Part shown: positions 21,895 to 31,132 of the stretch, piece after piece | How positions within the stretch are numbered: position 1 is the first letter of the stretch | How the letters are laid out: the number at the start of each line of letters is the position of its first letter | NCBI GenBank assembly: GCA_964521625.1 | Contig: CAZFSM010000007.1 | Location: 1-64,000, forward strand | From: UBA1444 sp964521625 | GTDB lineage: Bacteria > Bacillota > Negativicutes > UBA1444 | Length of the DNA: 64,000 bases | Direction: 5' to 3' | Notes under the pieces: model-generated | The model's database searches: none | What the model was told of the DNA's origin: nothing | Seen by the model: the letters and a program-made list of their open reading frames with translations, nothing else | Translations under genes and position numbers: made by a program

Positions 21895-23250
21895 ATGGAT
21901 ATTTCCTTAGCGGCAATTATGTCCATCGTAGCCTTAACAATTGTGGTTGTTATCAGCTGTGTGAATGAAGATCTGCATGTCGGTTTCCTGTCTATTGGCT
22001 TTGCCATTATTGTCGGCGGCATGTGGGGCGGTATGACTGGCGCAAAAGTCATGTCTTTGTTCCCGGTCGGCTTGTTTATGATTTTAGCCGGTGTAACTTT
22101 CCTGTTTGGCATGGCGCAGACCAATGGCACCATGGAAAAACTTACTGCATATTCGGTTCGCGTTTGTAAAGGCAATACCGCAATCGTTCCCTTAATCATT
22201 TTTCTGTTGACCACTTTTGTTACCACTATCGGACCTGGCAATATCGCCGGGACAGCCCTGATGGCGCCGGTAGCCATGGCAATCGCGACCCGCGTCGGCA
22301 TGCCGGCGTTTCTGATGACGCTGGTCGTTGTCGGTGCAGCTAACGGCGCGGCGTTTTCGCCGTTTGCCCCAACTGGCATCATTTCCAATGGCCTAATTGC
22401 CAAAATGGCGCCGCAGATGCCGGAACTAGTCAAGCAGATTTCACTTGACGCGCTGGCCTGGAAGATTCACTTCAACTCGGAAGTAGCACAGGGCCTCGTT
22501 AATATTAGTGGATTCTTCTTACTGGGTGGCTGGGCCTGGATTCAAAAACAACGCGGCGCAACCATCAATATCGATGAACTGGCTCCGAAACCCGAACCGT
22601 TTGACAAACATCAACTGTTGACACTGAGTATGGTCGGACTGCTGATCGTGCTTGTCGTGTTGCCGGGTCTGCCGGGGATGAAAACCGCGATTCCCAAATC
22701 AGTCCTGAATATGCTCGCCAACGTAGGTTCGGTTGCATTCATGCTCTCCTGCGTACTGATGCTGACCGGCTCCGGTGACAGCAAGAAAGCTGTCAAGGTT
22801 ATGCCGTGGGGCGTTATCATGATGGTCTGCGGTGTTACCGTGTTGGTCGAAGTTATGGACCAAGCCGGGGGCCTGAAAGCTTTGGTCAAGATGATCGGAG
22901 CTATTTCCAATCCGGTGACTGTCAATGCCTGGCTCGGCCTGATCACCGGTATCATTTCGGCCTATTCCAGTTCTTCCGGCGTGGTCATGCCGATGTTTCT
23001 GCCGATGGTACCTGGTCTGATCAAGGAAATCGGTGGCGGCAACCCTGTGGCCATGATTTCTTCGATCAACGTCGGCGCCCACCTGGTCGACTCTTCGCCG
23101 TTGTCCACGCTTGGCGCTCTCTGTATCGCCTGCGCCGGTGACCATGAAGATAAAGCGAAGCTGTTCCGTAACCTGCTCATCTGGGGTTTGTCAATGTCTG
23201 TTGTCGGCGCGATTGTCTGCTGGGTATTCTTCGGAATCCTTGGTATGTAA
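21895..23250 (+). CDS. MatC-like dicarboxylate/organic-acid transporter (copy 2)
   Basis: A 451-residue paralogue of the protein at 19544, the same length without visible gaps and with the same motifs (T-T-I-G-P-G-N-I-A-G-T-A-L-M-A-P; S-A-Y-S-S-S-S-G-V-V-M-P). Differences cluster in single membrane residues, for example M-S-L-F-P-V-G-L-F against L-A-S-F-P-L-S-L-F. ATG 21895 follows AGGAGG at 11 nt. The matching terminator cores suggest the pair arose by duplication. It has its own upstream region with the 40-bp palindrome, so the copies may be expressed under different conditions. Substrate unknown. Confidence 0.78.
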   Translation: MDISLAAIMSIVALTIVVVISCVNEDLHVGFLSIGFAIIVGGMWGGMTGAKVMSLFPVGLFMILAGVTFLFGMAQTNGTMEKLTAYSVRVCKGNTAIVPLIIFLLTTFVTTIGPGNIAGTALMAPVAMAIATRVGMPAFLMTLVVVGAANGAAFSPFAPTGIISNGLIAKMAPQMPELVKQISLDALAWKIHFNSEVAQGLVNISGFFLLGGWAWIQKQRGATINIDELAPKPEPFDKHQLLTLSMVGLLIVLVVLPGLPGMKTAIPKSVLNMLANVGSVAFMLSCVLMLTGSGDSKKAVKVMPWGVIMMVCGVTVLVEVMDQAGGLKALVKMIGAISNPVTVNAWLGLITGIISAYSSSSGVVMPMFLPMVPGLIKEIGGGNPVAMISSINVGAHLVDSSPLSTLGALCIACAGDHEDKAKLFRNLLIWGLSMSVVGAIVCWVFFGILGM

Positions 23251-23284
23251 GCGAAACTGCGACAAATACGTAATGCGTGACGAA

Positions 23285-23312
23285 GGCCGGGAGATTTCTC
23301 CCGGCCCTTTTC
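23285..23312 (+). terminator. Terminator of transporter copy 2
   Basis: GGCCGGGAGA (23285-23294) and TCTCCCGGCC (23297-23306) form a perfect stem, followed by CTTTTCC. It resembles the terminator after copy 1. Confidence 0.8.
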
Positions 23313-23343
23313 CATTCAGGGGAAATAAACCTCAGCCATTTCC

Positions 23344-23373
23344 TTGCTGTAAGGTTGTTTTATGGTGTAAAAT
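23344..23373 (+). promoter_or_regulatory. Promoter of the maf-radC-mre operon
   Basis: TTGCTG (23344-23349) and TAAAAT (23368-23373), 18 bp apart, with TG two bases before the -10 (TGTAAAAT). It precedes the leader hairpin at 23385 and the DUF4321 gene. Confidence 0.5.
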
Positions 23374-23384
23374 GATACCGGCAG

Positions 23385-23409
23385 GTCCTTGTGGCGGCAA
23401 GGACTTTTT
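23385..23409 (+). terminator. Leader terminator/attenuator before DUF4321-maf
   Basis: GTCCTTG (23385-23391) and CAAGGAC (23398-23404) form a 7-bp stem with a 6-nt loop, followed by five T. It lies just downstream of the candidate promoter, so it may attenuate the cell-shape operon. Confidence 0.55.
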
Positions 23410-23473
23410 CTGTTGCGCAGCGAATGTAATAATGTTAAAAGAAGAATAGCCAAGCGTTTGGGAGGGAAACGGA

Positions 23474-23746
23474 TTGCGGGGAGATAAAACCAAAGGGATC
23501 TTGGTGTTAATGTTATTTTTGCTAACCGGCGCCCTGCTGGGTGGTCTGCTGGGGGAAGTGCTGGCAGGTAGCTCTGCGTTGTCAGAGATTGCTCCCTATT
23601 TGGTCAAAAAATATACGATTTTTGAAATGGCGCCGGCATCGATCAACCTTTTTGTTGCGCAGATCAAGCTTGGACTGGTTTTGCAGCCAAATCTGATCAG
23701 CGTACTGGGGATTATCATTGCGTTATTTCTGTTCCGTCGGTTTTAG
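23474..23746 (+). CDS. DUF4321 small membrane protein
   Basis: A 90-residue protein with two hydrophobic segments (about residues 9-30 and 73-88) joined by a loop containing K-Y-T-I-F-E-M-A-P-A. This is the DUF4321 family, regularly found just upstream of maf in Firmicutes; its function is unknown. It starts at TTG 23474 after GGGAGGG. The Shine-Dalgarno of maf overlaps its stop codon, so the two genes are coupled. Confidence 0.75.
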   Translation: MRGDKTKGILVLMLFLLTGALLGGLLGEVLAGSSALSEIAPYLVKKYTIFEMAPASINLFVAQIKLGLVLQPNLISVLGIIIALFLFRRF

Positions 23747-23752
23747 GAGGTC

Positions 23753-24328
23753 TTGATAACGGAAATTATTCTTGCATCGGCATCACCACGTCGGGAGCAG
23801 CTGTTAAAACAGATTGGCCTGGTGTTTCGTATAATCCCCAGCGAAGCGGAAGAAGATATGATTGAAGCATCGCTGCCGGAACAATATGTGCAAAAATGTG
23901 CTCTGGCCAAAGCGATAATGACCAGGCAACAGGTTGAGCCAGCCGATATCGTGATTGGCGCTGATACAGTCGTTGTGCTTGATGGAATCATCTATGGCAA
24001 ACCAAGTGATGCGGCTGATGCCAAGCGGATGCTTGCCAGCCTTGCCGGGCGGACGCATAGTGTATGGTCGGGACTGGCGGTTGTTTCAGCGCAAGGGCAG
24101 GTAACCCGGGCGGTGGAAACACGGGTTACGCTAGCCAAACTGTCAAATCAGCAGATTGAACGCTATGTCGCTTCTGGTGAACCGATGGACAAAGCGGGTG
24201 CTTATGCAATACAAGGACTGGGGGCAATGTTTGTCGAACGGGTTAACGGCTGTTATTATAATGTTGTCGGCTTGCCTTTGCAGACATTGACGCAGATTTT
24301 AGCTACTCTTGGAGTTGTGCTGCCATGA
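23753..24328 (+). CDS. maf: Maf-family nucleotide pyrophosphatase
   Basis: A 191-residue Maf protein with A-S-A-S-P-R-R (about residues 8-14), I-G-A-D-T-V-V-V-L-D-G (about 66-76), G-K-P, and A-G-A-Y-A-I-Q-G. The family hydrolyses canonical or modified nucleoside triphosphates and has been linked to septum control. The only plausible start is TTG 23753, unusually close (2 nt) to AGGAGG. It overlaps radC by 4 bp. Confidence 0.92.
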   Translation: MITEIILASASPRREQLLKQIGLVFRIIPSEAEEDMIEASLPEQYVQKCALAKAIMTRQQVEPADIVIGADTVVVLDGIIYGKPSDAADAKRMLASLAGRTHSVWSGLAVVSAQGQVTRAVETRVTLAKLSNQQIERYVASGEPMDKAGAYAIQGLGAMFVERVNGCYYNVVGLPLQTLTQILATLGVVLP

Positions 24329-25035
24329 CGGCTCATGTTTGTGCAGAGCCACGCCACTCTTTAATGATTAAGGAACTGCCGGCCGATGAACGTCCCCGTG
24401 AAAAAATGCGGCAGAAAGGCGCCCAGGCCATGGGAAACTCCGAGCTGCTTGCAATATTGTTGCGTACCGGTAATCATGATGAATCTGCCTTGCGTCTGGC
24501 CGAACACCTGCTGGAACAGCAAAACGGCTTGTCGGGTTTGGGCAATGCATCGGCTGAGGATATTGAACAAGTCAAAGGAATTGGCGAGGCCAAGGCGATT
24601 ACGATCCTGGCGGCGATTGAACTGGGCCGGCGCGTCTCGGTTCTTGCTCCTGGGGATCGCACGGTAATTCGTACGCCGGACGATGTAGCAACCCTGTTAT
24701 TACCACGCTTTCGTTATGAAACGAAAGAACATTTTTTGGCGGTGCTATTGTCAACCAAGAATCATGTGCTGAAGACCGCCGTGATTTCTATCGGCAGCCT
24801 GAATGCTTCCATCGTGCATCCGCGGGAATTGTTTCGTGAAGCGATCAATGCCCGGGCAGCTGCAGTCATCCTAGTCCATAATCACCCAAGCGGCGATCCG
24901 GCGCCTAGTCCGGAAGACATCGCATTGACCCGGAAGCTGGTCGAAGCAGGTAAACTAATGGATATTCCCGTGTTGGACCATTTGATTCTAGGTGACGGGA
25001 AATATATCAGTTTAAAAGAAAAAGGGATTCTGTAG
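24325..25035 (+). CDS. radC: RadC/JAB-domain DNA repair-associated protein
   Basis: A 236-residue RadC family protein: helix-hairpin-helix-like region around I-K-G-I-G-E-A-K-A-like V-K-G-I-G-E-A-K-A (about residues 76-84), then a JAMM metal site H-N-H-P-S-G-D-P-A-P-S-P-E-D (about 182-195). The molecular function of RadC is unsettled. It is placed between maf and mreB, the standard Firmicutes order. Start ATG overlaps the end of maf. Confidence 0.92.
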   Translation: MTAHVCAEPRHSLMIKELPADERPREKMRQKGAQAMGNSELLAILLRTGNHDESALRLAEHLLEQQNGLSGLGNASAEDIEQVKGIGEAKAITILAAIELGRRVSVLAPGDRTVIRTPDDVATLLLPRFRYETKEHFLAVLLSTKNHVLKTAVISIGSLNASIVHPRELFREAINARAAAVILVHNHPSGDPAPSPEDIALTRKLVEAGKLMDIPVLDHLILGDGKYISLKEKGIL

Positions 25036-25050
25036 GAGGAATGAATAAGC

Positions 25051-26082
25051 ATGAAGTTTTTTGACTCATTTTCCAAAGATATGGGGATTGATTTGGGTAC
25101 AGCCAATACGCTGGTTTCTATGCGGGGGCGGGGCATCGTATTGCGCGAACCTTCGGTAGTGGCAATTCAACGGGACACGGGAGAAATTCTCGCCGTGGGC
25201 GAGGAAGCTAAAAAAATGCTCGGTCGTACTCCCGGCAACATTGTGGCGATTCGCCCGCTCAAAGATGGGGTTATTGCCGACTTTGACACAACGCAGGCCA
25301 TGCTGAAGTATTTTATTCAAAAAGCTACCGGTGGATTTTCTTTCTTCCGGCCGCGTGTCGTAGTTGGGGTTCCGTCGGGTGTTACGGAAGTGGAACGACG
25401 GGCGGTTATTGATGCGACAATCCAGGCCGGGGCCCGCGAAGCGTATCTGATTGAAGAGCCGATGGCGGCGGCGATTGGCGCCGGCTTGCCGGTGCATGAT
25501 CCAACCGGCAACATGGTTGTGGATATTGGCGGCGGCACGACGGAAGTGGCAGTTATCTCACTGGGCGGCATCGTATCAAGCCGTTCGATCCGTATTGGTG
25601 GCGACGAGTTGGATGAGGCGATCATTCAATACATGAAACGTACTTATAATCTGCTGATTGGTGAACGGACGGCTGAAACCGTCAAGATGACAATTGGCTC
25701 GGCGATGCCTTCGCCTGAAGAAGAATCGATGGATATTCGGGGCCGCGATCTGGTGACGGGCTTGCCTAAAACGTTGCCGGTTTCCGTACGGGAAATTGAA
25801 TTGGCCCTGTCTGAGCCTGTCAGCGCCATTGTCGATGCAGTTAAAGTGACCTTGGAGAAAACTCCGCCTGAATTGTCGGCGGACATCATGGACCGCGGAA
25901 TCGTAATGACAGGTGGTGGTTCACTGCTGCGGCGACTAGACAAACTGTTGACCAAAGAAACCGGAATGCCGGTTATCGTAGCCGAAGATGCTTTGGATTG
26001 CGTGGCTAAGGGAACGGGGATTGTGGCCGAAGATTTGGCGACCATGAAACGCGTTACCATGTCGATAAAAAAGAGTAATTAA
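25051..26082 (+). CDS. mreB: Rod shape-determining protein MreB
   Basis: A 343-residue actin-like ATPase with I-D-L-G-T-A-N-T-L-V (phosphate 1), V-V-D-I-G-G-G-T-T-E-V (phosphate 2) and M-T-G-G-G-S-L-L (adenosine loop). It forms membrane-bound filaments that guide lateral wall synthesis with MreCD, PBP2 and RodA, all encoded downstream. Start ATG follows GGAGGAATG. Length is typical. Confidence 0.97.
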   Translation: MKFFDSFSKDMGIDLGTANTLVSMRGRGIVLREPSVVAIQRDTGEILAVGEEAKKMLGRTPGNIVAIRPLKDGVIADFDTTQAMLKYFIQKATGGFSFFRPRVVVGVPSGVTEVERRAVIDATIQAGAREAYLIEEPMAAAIGAGLPVHDPTGNMVVDIGGGTTEVAVISLGGIVSSRSIRIGGDELDEAIIQYMKRTYNLLIGERTAETVKMTIGSAMPSPEEESMDIRGRDLVTGLPKTLPVSVREIELALSEPVSAIVDAVKVTLEKTPPELSADIMDRGIVMTGGGSLLRRLDKLLTKETGMPVIVAEDALDCVAKGTGIVAEDLATMKRVTMSIKKSN

Positions 26083-26096
26083 AGGAGAAATTCATC

Positions 26097-26936
26097 GTGC
26101 GCTGGTTTGACAAAAAAACGGTCGTGCTTTGCGTGGCCTTTATTACCGTTTTTTTGCTGGCAGTTTCCGCGGCACGGGTCCAGACTCGTTACCCGTTGAT
26201 GGCGAATTTGGCAGCCACGGTTATGATGCCTTTGGATTTTGTATTCTCTGGCATGGCGAATTTACTGCGCCACGGTGGCGATTTTACCCGGGATGTTGCC
26301 ACTGTATTCCGCGAAAATCAGGCTTTGCGATCAGAAAATCACGAACTGAGGCAAGTCGTATTCCAACTTACTGAAAAAGCGGCAGAAAATGAAAGACTGC
26401 AAGCGATGCTGGATTTTCGCGGCAAATCTGTTTTATTGCAGATGAAAGCGGCTACAGTTATTGCCCGGGACCCGGGAACATTTAGCTACAGTATCTTGAT
26501 TAACAGGGGAACGAACGATGGCGTGCGCGTGAACATGCCGGTTGTTTCGACGCAGGGTCTGGTAGGTCATGTGATGGAGACTTACGGTGGAACGGCTAAA
26601 GTCCGGTTGCTTCTGGATACCGGCTCTTCTGCATCCGCGATGATTCAAAGGCCGCAATCCAGAGCAGTAGGGGTTGTCGAAGGCAACCCGGTGCAACTTT
26701 CCAGTTTGCGGATGAAAAACTTAACCCGTGACGGAGACGTGATCAAAGGAGACAAGATCATGACTTCGGGCCTGGGCGGAATTTATCCCAAAGGATTGCT
26801 GATCGGCGAAGTAGTTGATGTGCTTGATGATGACGGCGGTTTGATGAAACATGCGTTGATTAGACCTTCAGTTGATTTTAGCCGGATCGAAGAAGTTTTT
26901 GTGATCACCGGCGAGAGGACCCCGACAACTCCATGA
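26097..26936 (+). CDS. mreC: Rod shape-determining protein MreC
   Basis: A 279-residue protein with an N-terminal membrane helix (about residues 9-24), a coiled coil (about 65-100, E-N-Q-A-L-R-S-E-N-H-E-L-R-Q), and the beta-rich MreC domain with G-L-V-G-H-V and G-L-G-G-I-Y-P-K-G-L. It links MreB inside the cell with PBP2 outside. Starts at GTG 26097 after AAAGGAG. Overlaps mreD by 4 bp. Confidence 0.95.
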   Translation: MRWFDKKTVVLCVAFITVFLLAVSAARVQTRYPLMANLAATVMMPLDFVFSGMANLLRHGGDFTRDVATVFRENQALRSENHELRQVVFQLTEKAAENERLQAMLDFRGKSVLLQMKAATVIARDPGTFSYSILINRGTNDGVRVNMPVVSTQGLVGHVMETYGGTAKVRLLLDTGSSASAMIQRPQSRAVGVVEGNPVQLSSLRMKNLTRDGDVIKGDKIMTSGLGGIYPKGLLIGEVVDVLDDDGGLMKHALIRPSVDFSRIEEVFVITGERTPTTP

Positions 26937-27418
26937 AAGCACTAATTTTGTTTGTTGTTATGGCAGTATCCGTGTCGGTGCAATCCACGGTCATTCCTGT
27001 ACTATCGATTGGCGGCGTCAGGCCGGACCTGGTGTTGGTGGTCGTTGTGTCTGTCGCGCTGTCGGCAGGCAAAGAAGAAGGCGTGCTGTGCGGCGTTTTT
27101 GGCGGAGTGTTGCAGGATTTGCTGTCTGTGGGGCCGTTTGGCTACAATACCTTGACAAAAATGCTGCTTGGACTACTTGTCGGCCTTTATGAACGCAAGG
27201 TTAATAAAGGCAGTTTGTTGTTGCCGTTATTGGCTGTTGCTGTCAGTACGGCCGGAGTTGCCTTTATTGCGGCAATGTTTTTGCTGGCTTATGGGCAGCA
27301 GCGGCAAATCGCGGTGCTGTTTTTGCAGCTGATTCCGACGACCGCCTATCATATCTTGCTGGCGGCGCCGGTTCATTTCCTGATTGCTTTGTTGATGCGT
27401 GACCAATCAAATAAATAG
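26933..27418 (+). CDS. mreD: Rod shape-determining protein MreD
   Basis: A 161-residue protein with about five hydrophobic helices and short loops. It contains G-G-V-R-P-D-L-V-L-V-V-V near the N-terminus, G-V-F-G-G-V-L-Q-D-L-L-S and A-P-V-H-F-L at the C-end, all typical of MreD. It belongs to the elongasome membrane complex. Its start overlaps mreC. Confidence 0.93.
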   Translation: MKALILFVVMAVSVSVQSTVIPVLSIGGVRPDLVLVVVVSVALSAGKEEGVLCGVFGGVLQDLLSVGPFGYNTLTKMLLGLLVGLYERKVNKGSLLLPLLAVAVSTAGVAFIAAMFLLAYGQQRQIAVLFLQLIPTTAYHILLAAPVHFLIALLMRDQSNK

Positions 27419-27433
27419 TGGAGCTAGTTTACG

Positions 27434-29266
27434 ATGCGATTAAAGAATATGGATCAACGACTCAACATTTTGTCTCTGGTATTGGTCCTGATCTTTGTTG
27501 CGCTGGTCGGTCGCCTGGCCTTTCTTCAATTGCTGAAGGGTCAGGAGTATCAACGTCTGGCGGAAGGAAACAGAACCAGACAAGTCAACGTTGTGGCGCC
27601 GCGGGGGGATTTGTACGACCGGAACGGGGTATTGATGGTTACCAGCCGCCCCGGTTTTGCTGTTTCCATTTTGCCGGGAAATAAAGCGGTCTCGCCTAAT
27701 GTGATTGCCAGAACAGCAATGATTCTGGGTATGGATAGCAAGGAAATTGCCGACCGTTTAGCGAAAAGCAAAAGTTCATTTGAACCGGTGCGATTGAAGA
27801 TTGATGTCGGCCAGGATATTGTAGCAAAGATTGAAGAAATGAAGGCGGATTTGCCGGGTGTCGTAGTTGAAGTGCTGCCTGTGCGCAGCTACAGCCACAA
27901 TAAAATGGGCGTGCATATTTTTGGCTATGTCAGTGAAATTTCTGAAACAGAACTGACTACGCTGGGGCCGCAAGGCTATCGCGCGGGGGACCTAATTGGA
28001 CAATCAGGATTGGAACGCCGCTATGACAAACAATTAAAAGGCGCGGACGGCGGCAGTCAGGTCGAAGTCGATGTAGCAGGCCGGATGGTTCAGGTGTTAA
28101 CCAAAAAGGACCCTATTCCGGGGAATAACTTGGTATTGACGCTGGATTACCGATTGCAAAAAGCTGCTGAAGATGCGCTTGACGAACAGCTACGCTACTT
28201 GCAGGCACAAGGGGGCCACAAAAAAGCGCAGGCTGGCGCAGTGGTCGTATTGAATCCTAAGACAGGCGAAGTTTTGGCAATGGCCAGCCGTCCAGCTTTT
28301 GACCCCAATCATTTTATCGGCGGAATTTCGACAAAAAACTGGAAAGAAATTAATGAAAATCCGTTTCACCCGATGGATAACCGGGCGATTGCAGGAGAGT
28401 ATCCGCCTGGGTCAACGTTTAAGATCGTCACAGGTGTTGCGGCGCTGGATTTGAAAAAGGTGACCGCAGAGGAATTGATTTTTGACTCGGGACAGCACTG
28501 GCTGGTGCCGAAAGTGAACGCGGCTGGCGAGGCATTGGGCTGGATCAATTTTTATCAGGCATTGTCGATGTCCGACAACGTCTATTTCTATGAAATGGGA
28601 AACCGGCTGGGCATTGATGCGCTGGAACGCTACGCACGATTGTTTGGTCTGGGCAGTTTTACCGGAGTCGACTTGCCAGGCGAATCGGATGGCTTGGTGG
28701 CGAATCGGGCCTATAAGGAAAAAGTTTATAAAGAAGACTGGTATCTGGCGGAAACCTTTGATGCAGCCATCGGGCAAGGCTTTCATCTTGCGACGCCGCT
28801 GCAGATGGCAGTATTGGTCAGCGAAATTGCCAATGGAGGAATCCGATGGCGGCCGCATGTCGTGGGAAAAGTTCTGTCTTCGAAAGGCGAGGTTGTCAGT
28901 GTGATTCGGCCTGAAGAAATGGGGCGCGTCGAAATCAGCCCGTCCACGCTAAAGCTGGTCCGTGAAGGATTGCGCGGCGTATCCGAGGCTGGTGGTACAG
29001 GCGCTGGCGTGTTCGCCAATTTTCCGGTGCCGGTGGCAGGAAAAACCGGTACCGCCGAGAATCCGCACGGGGATGATCATGGCTGGTTTGTGGCTTACGG
29101 GCCGTTTAATGATCCGCGGATCACTGTCGCTGTGATTATTGAGCAAGGTGGATATGGCTCAACTTCGGCGGGTCCGGTTGCGCGTAAAATTCTTGAAACC
29201 GCTTTCAATCTTAAACCGGTAACGACGGAAGCGGTCCGCAAATCGCTACCCGGCACGGCATTGTGA
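27434..29266 (+). CDS. mrdA: Penicillin-binding protein 2 (elongasome transpeptidase)
   Basis: A 610-residue class B PBP. An N-terminal membrane helix (about residues 9-28) is followed by the dimerisation domain and a transpeptidase domain with S-T-F-K (Ser nucleophile, near 333), S-D-N (near 383) and K-T-G (near 539). It cross-links peptidoglycan during side-wall growth with RodA. ATG 27434 begins 16 bp after mreD. The family type (PBP2, not PBP3) is supported by the A-P-R-G-D-L-Y-D-R-N-G-V-L segment and the operon context. Confidence 0.95.
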   Translation: MRLKNMDQRLNILSLVLVLIFVALVGRLAFLQLLKGQEYQRLAEGNRTRQVNVVAPRGDLYDRNGVLMVTSRPGFAVSILPGNKAVSPNVIARTAMILGMDSKEIADRLAKSKSSFEPVRLKIDVGQDIVAKIEEMKADLPGVVVEVLPVRSYSHNKMGVHIFGYVSEISETELTTLGPQGYRAGDLIGQSGLERRYDKQLKGADGGSQVEVDVAGRMVQVLTKKDPIPGNNLVLTLDYRLQKAAEDALDEQLRYLQAQGGHKKAQAGAVVVLNPKTGEVLAMASRPAFDPNHFIGGISTKNWKEINENPFHPMDNRAIAGEYPPGSTFKIVTGVAALDLKKVTAEELIFDSGQHWLVPKVNAAGEALGWINFYQALSMSDNVYFYEMGNRLGIDALERYARLFGLGSFTGVDLPGESDGLVANRAYKEKVYKEDWYLAETFDAAIGQGFHLATPLQMAVLVSEIANGGIRWRPHVVGKVLSSKGEVVSVIRPEEMGRVEISPSTLKLVREGLRGVSEAGGTGAGVFANFPVPVAGKTGTAENPHGDDHGWFVAYGPFNDPRITVAVIIEQGGYGSTSAGPVARKILETAFNLKPVTTEAVRKSLPGTAL

Positions 29267-29274
29267 GGATAAAC

Positions 29275-30015
29275 ATGCATAAAGTGTGGGTTGTTGCTTC
29301 AGGAAAAGGTGGTACAGGAAAGAGCGCAGTTGCAGTCAACCTGGGGGCTGCTTTGGCGGCTGAAGGTCTGCGCGTGGCGCTGGTAGATCTGAATGTTGGT
29401 TTGCGTTGCCTGGACCTGTGTCTGGGGCTTGACGACAGAGTTTTATTTGACTTAATGGATGTATTGGATGGCAAGTGCCGGTTGCAAGATGCGCTGTTGC
29501 GGCACTCAGCGTACGAAACCCTGTGGTTGTTGCCTGCGGCGCAAAATCGTTCGATGAATGAAGTGAGTGTAAAAAGTCTCAAGGCTCTGTGCGAACTATT
29601 GTCAAAAGAATTTGATCTGGTTTTACTGGATTGCCCACCGGGCTTGGAACCAATTCCGGTACGTGCTGCAGCGGTTGCCGGGCGGGGGATTTTGGTCACG
29701 ACGACCGATGCTGCGTCAATTCGGGATACAGAGAGATTAGTTGCAGAATTTGCCGCCAGAGGGCGGGCTGAATTGTATCTGGTGATTAATCGTTTTCGCA
29801 GTGATTTAGCGATGAAAAACCTAATTTCCACTGAAGCAGAGATAGCCGACGCAGTGGGTATTCCTTTGCTGGGAACGGTTCCGGAAGACGAAGCCGTATT
29901 ACTGGCGAATCTGAGTTGTGAGCCGGTATTTATCCGCCAAAGTGCAGCGCCTGCCGCCAGAATTTTTACCGCATTGGCCCGGCGACTGCCAGGAAAGGAC
30001 TTTTTGAGATCATGA
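29275..30015 (+). CDS. MinD-like P-loop ATPase
   Basis: A 246-residue deviant-Walker ATPase of the MinD/ParA group: K-G-G-T-G-K-S (near residue 11), D-L-N-V-G-L-R (Walker A' region) and L-L-D-C-P-P-G-L-E (switch, near 113). No minC or minE lies beside it, and it sits between the PBP2 and RodA genes. Compared with true MinD the 'DxDxGLRNLD' segment is altered (D-L-N-V-G-L-R-C-L-D), and the C-terminal tail P-G-K-D-F-L-R-S is short. It could position division or elongation components, or be a MinD orthologue placed in the mre operon. ATG 29275 is chosen over GTG 29263. Confidence 0.85.
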   Translation: MHKVWVVASGKGGTGKSAVAVNLGAALAAEGLRVALVDLNVGLRCLDLCLGLDDRVLFDLMDVLDGKCRLQDALLRHSAYETLWLLPAAQNRSMNEVSVKSLKALCELLSKEFDLVLLDCPPGLEPIPVRAAAVAGRGILVTTTDAASIRDTERLVAEFAARGRAELYLVINRFRSDLAMKNLISTEAEIADAVGIPLLGTVPEDEAVLLANLSCEPVFIRQSAAPAARIFTALARRLPGKDFLRS

Positions 30016-31118
30016 TTGATCGACGTTCATTTCGCAACATAGATTTTTGGATGATTTTTTCTACCTTGGCATTAGTGGGCATTGGTCTCCTGATGATTGG
30101 CAGCGCCACCCACATCAACACGTCGAACGATGACCGCTACTGGTTTGTCCAGCGTCAGGGCTTGTTCGCGATTGTAAATTTCGTGCTGATTCTGGTGATG
30201 TTGCGTTTTGACTACCGCATCCTGGGACCGCTGGGCAATGTGCTGTATGCGGTCAATCTACTTATGCTCATCGCGGTCATGTTCGTCGGCCAATCTGCAC
30301 TGGGGGCGCAGCGCTGGATACAGCTGGGGCCGATTACCATACAACCTTCGGAGTTCGCCAAACTGATTATGATTATCTCGCTGGCCCATCTGCTTGATTC
30401 CCGCGAGGAAAAGATGAAGAGTGTCTGGGATATGCTGCCGGTGTCTGCGTTTGTTATTATTCCATTTTTGCTGGTGTTGAAGCAGCCTGACTTGGGCACG
30501 TCGCTGGTGTTTTTGGCTATCTTGCTGGGGATGGTTTTTGTTGCCGGAATCGATGGGAAACTGCTGCTGAAAATTTTGGGCGCCGGCGCCGCCTGTTTGC
30601 CGATTTTTTGGTTATTTTTGAAGGACTATCAAAAGTCGCGACTGACGGTTTTTCTCGATCCGAATGTTGACCCGCTCGGCGCCGGGTATCATATCATTCA
30701 GTCAAAGATTGCCATCGGTTCGGGTCAATTGTTTGGCAAAGGGATCTTTGGCGGTACACAAAGCCAACTGAACTTTTTACCAGAAAACCATACTGATTTT
30801 ATTTTTGCTGTAATTGGTGAAGAATTGGGTTTTGTTGGCTCACTGGTAATTTTGGCGCTGTATTTTTTATTGCTCTATCGCGGCGTGAAAACGGCGCAAA
30901 ATGCGCGGGATAAGTTCGGCGCCTTACTGGCGGCGGGAATCACCTCGATGATGGCTTTTCACGTCATGGTCAATGTCGGTATGACCATCGGCATCATGCC
31001 GGTAACCGGAATTCCCCTGCCGTTTATGAGTTACGGTGTTAGCGCACTGACCACCAATTTGATCAGTGTCGGGATCTTGCTGAACATCCAGTCGCGCCAA
31101 CAAAAATTGATGTTTTGA
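30012..31118 (+). CDS. rodA: RodA peptidoglycan glycosyltransferase (SEDS)
   Basis: A 368-residue SEDS protein with about ten membrane helices. Family motifs are G-A-Q-R-W-I (near residue 97), Q-P-D-L-G-T (near 158), L-P-E-N-H-T-D-F-I-F (near 256) and P-L-P-F-M-S-Y-G (near 336). It polymerises lipid II with PBP2 in the elongasome. It overlaps the MinD-like gene by 4 bp and its stop is adjacent to the ribosome site of the next gene. Confidence 0.95.
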   Translation: MIDRRSFRNIDFWMIFSTLALVGIGLLMIGSATHINTSNDDRYWFVQRQGLFAIVNFVLILVMLRFDYRILGPLGNVLYAVNLLMLIAVMFVGQSALGAQRWIQLGPITIQPSEFAKLIMIISLAHLLDSREEKMKSVWDMLPVSAFVIIPFLLVLKQPDLGTSLVFLAILLGMVFVAGIDGKLLLKILGAGAACLPIFWLFLKDYQKSRLTVFLDPNVDPLGAGYHIIQSKIAIGSGQLFGKGIFGGTQSQLNFLPENHTDFIFAVIGEELGFVGSLVILALYFLLLYRGVKTAQNARDKFGALLAAGITSMMAFHVMVNVGMTIGIMPVTGIPLPFMSYGVSALTTNLISVGILLNIQSRQQKLMF

Positions 31119-31132
31119 AACGGAGGATAAAT

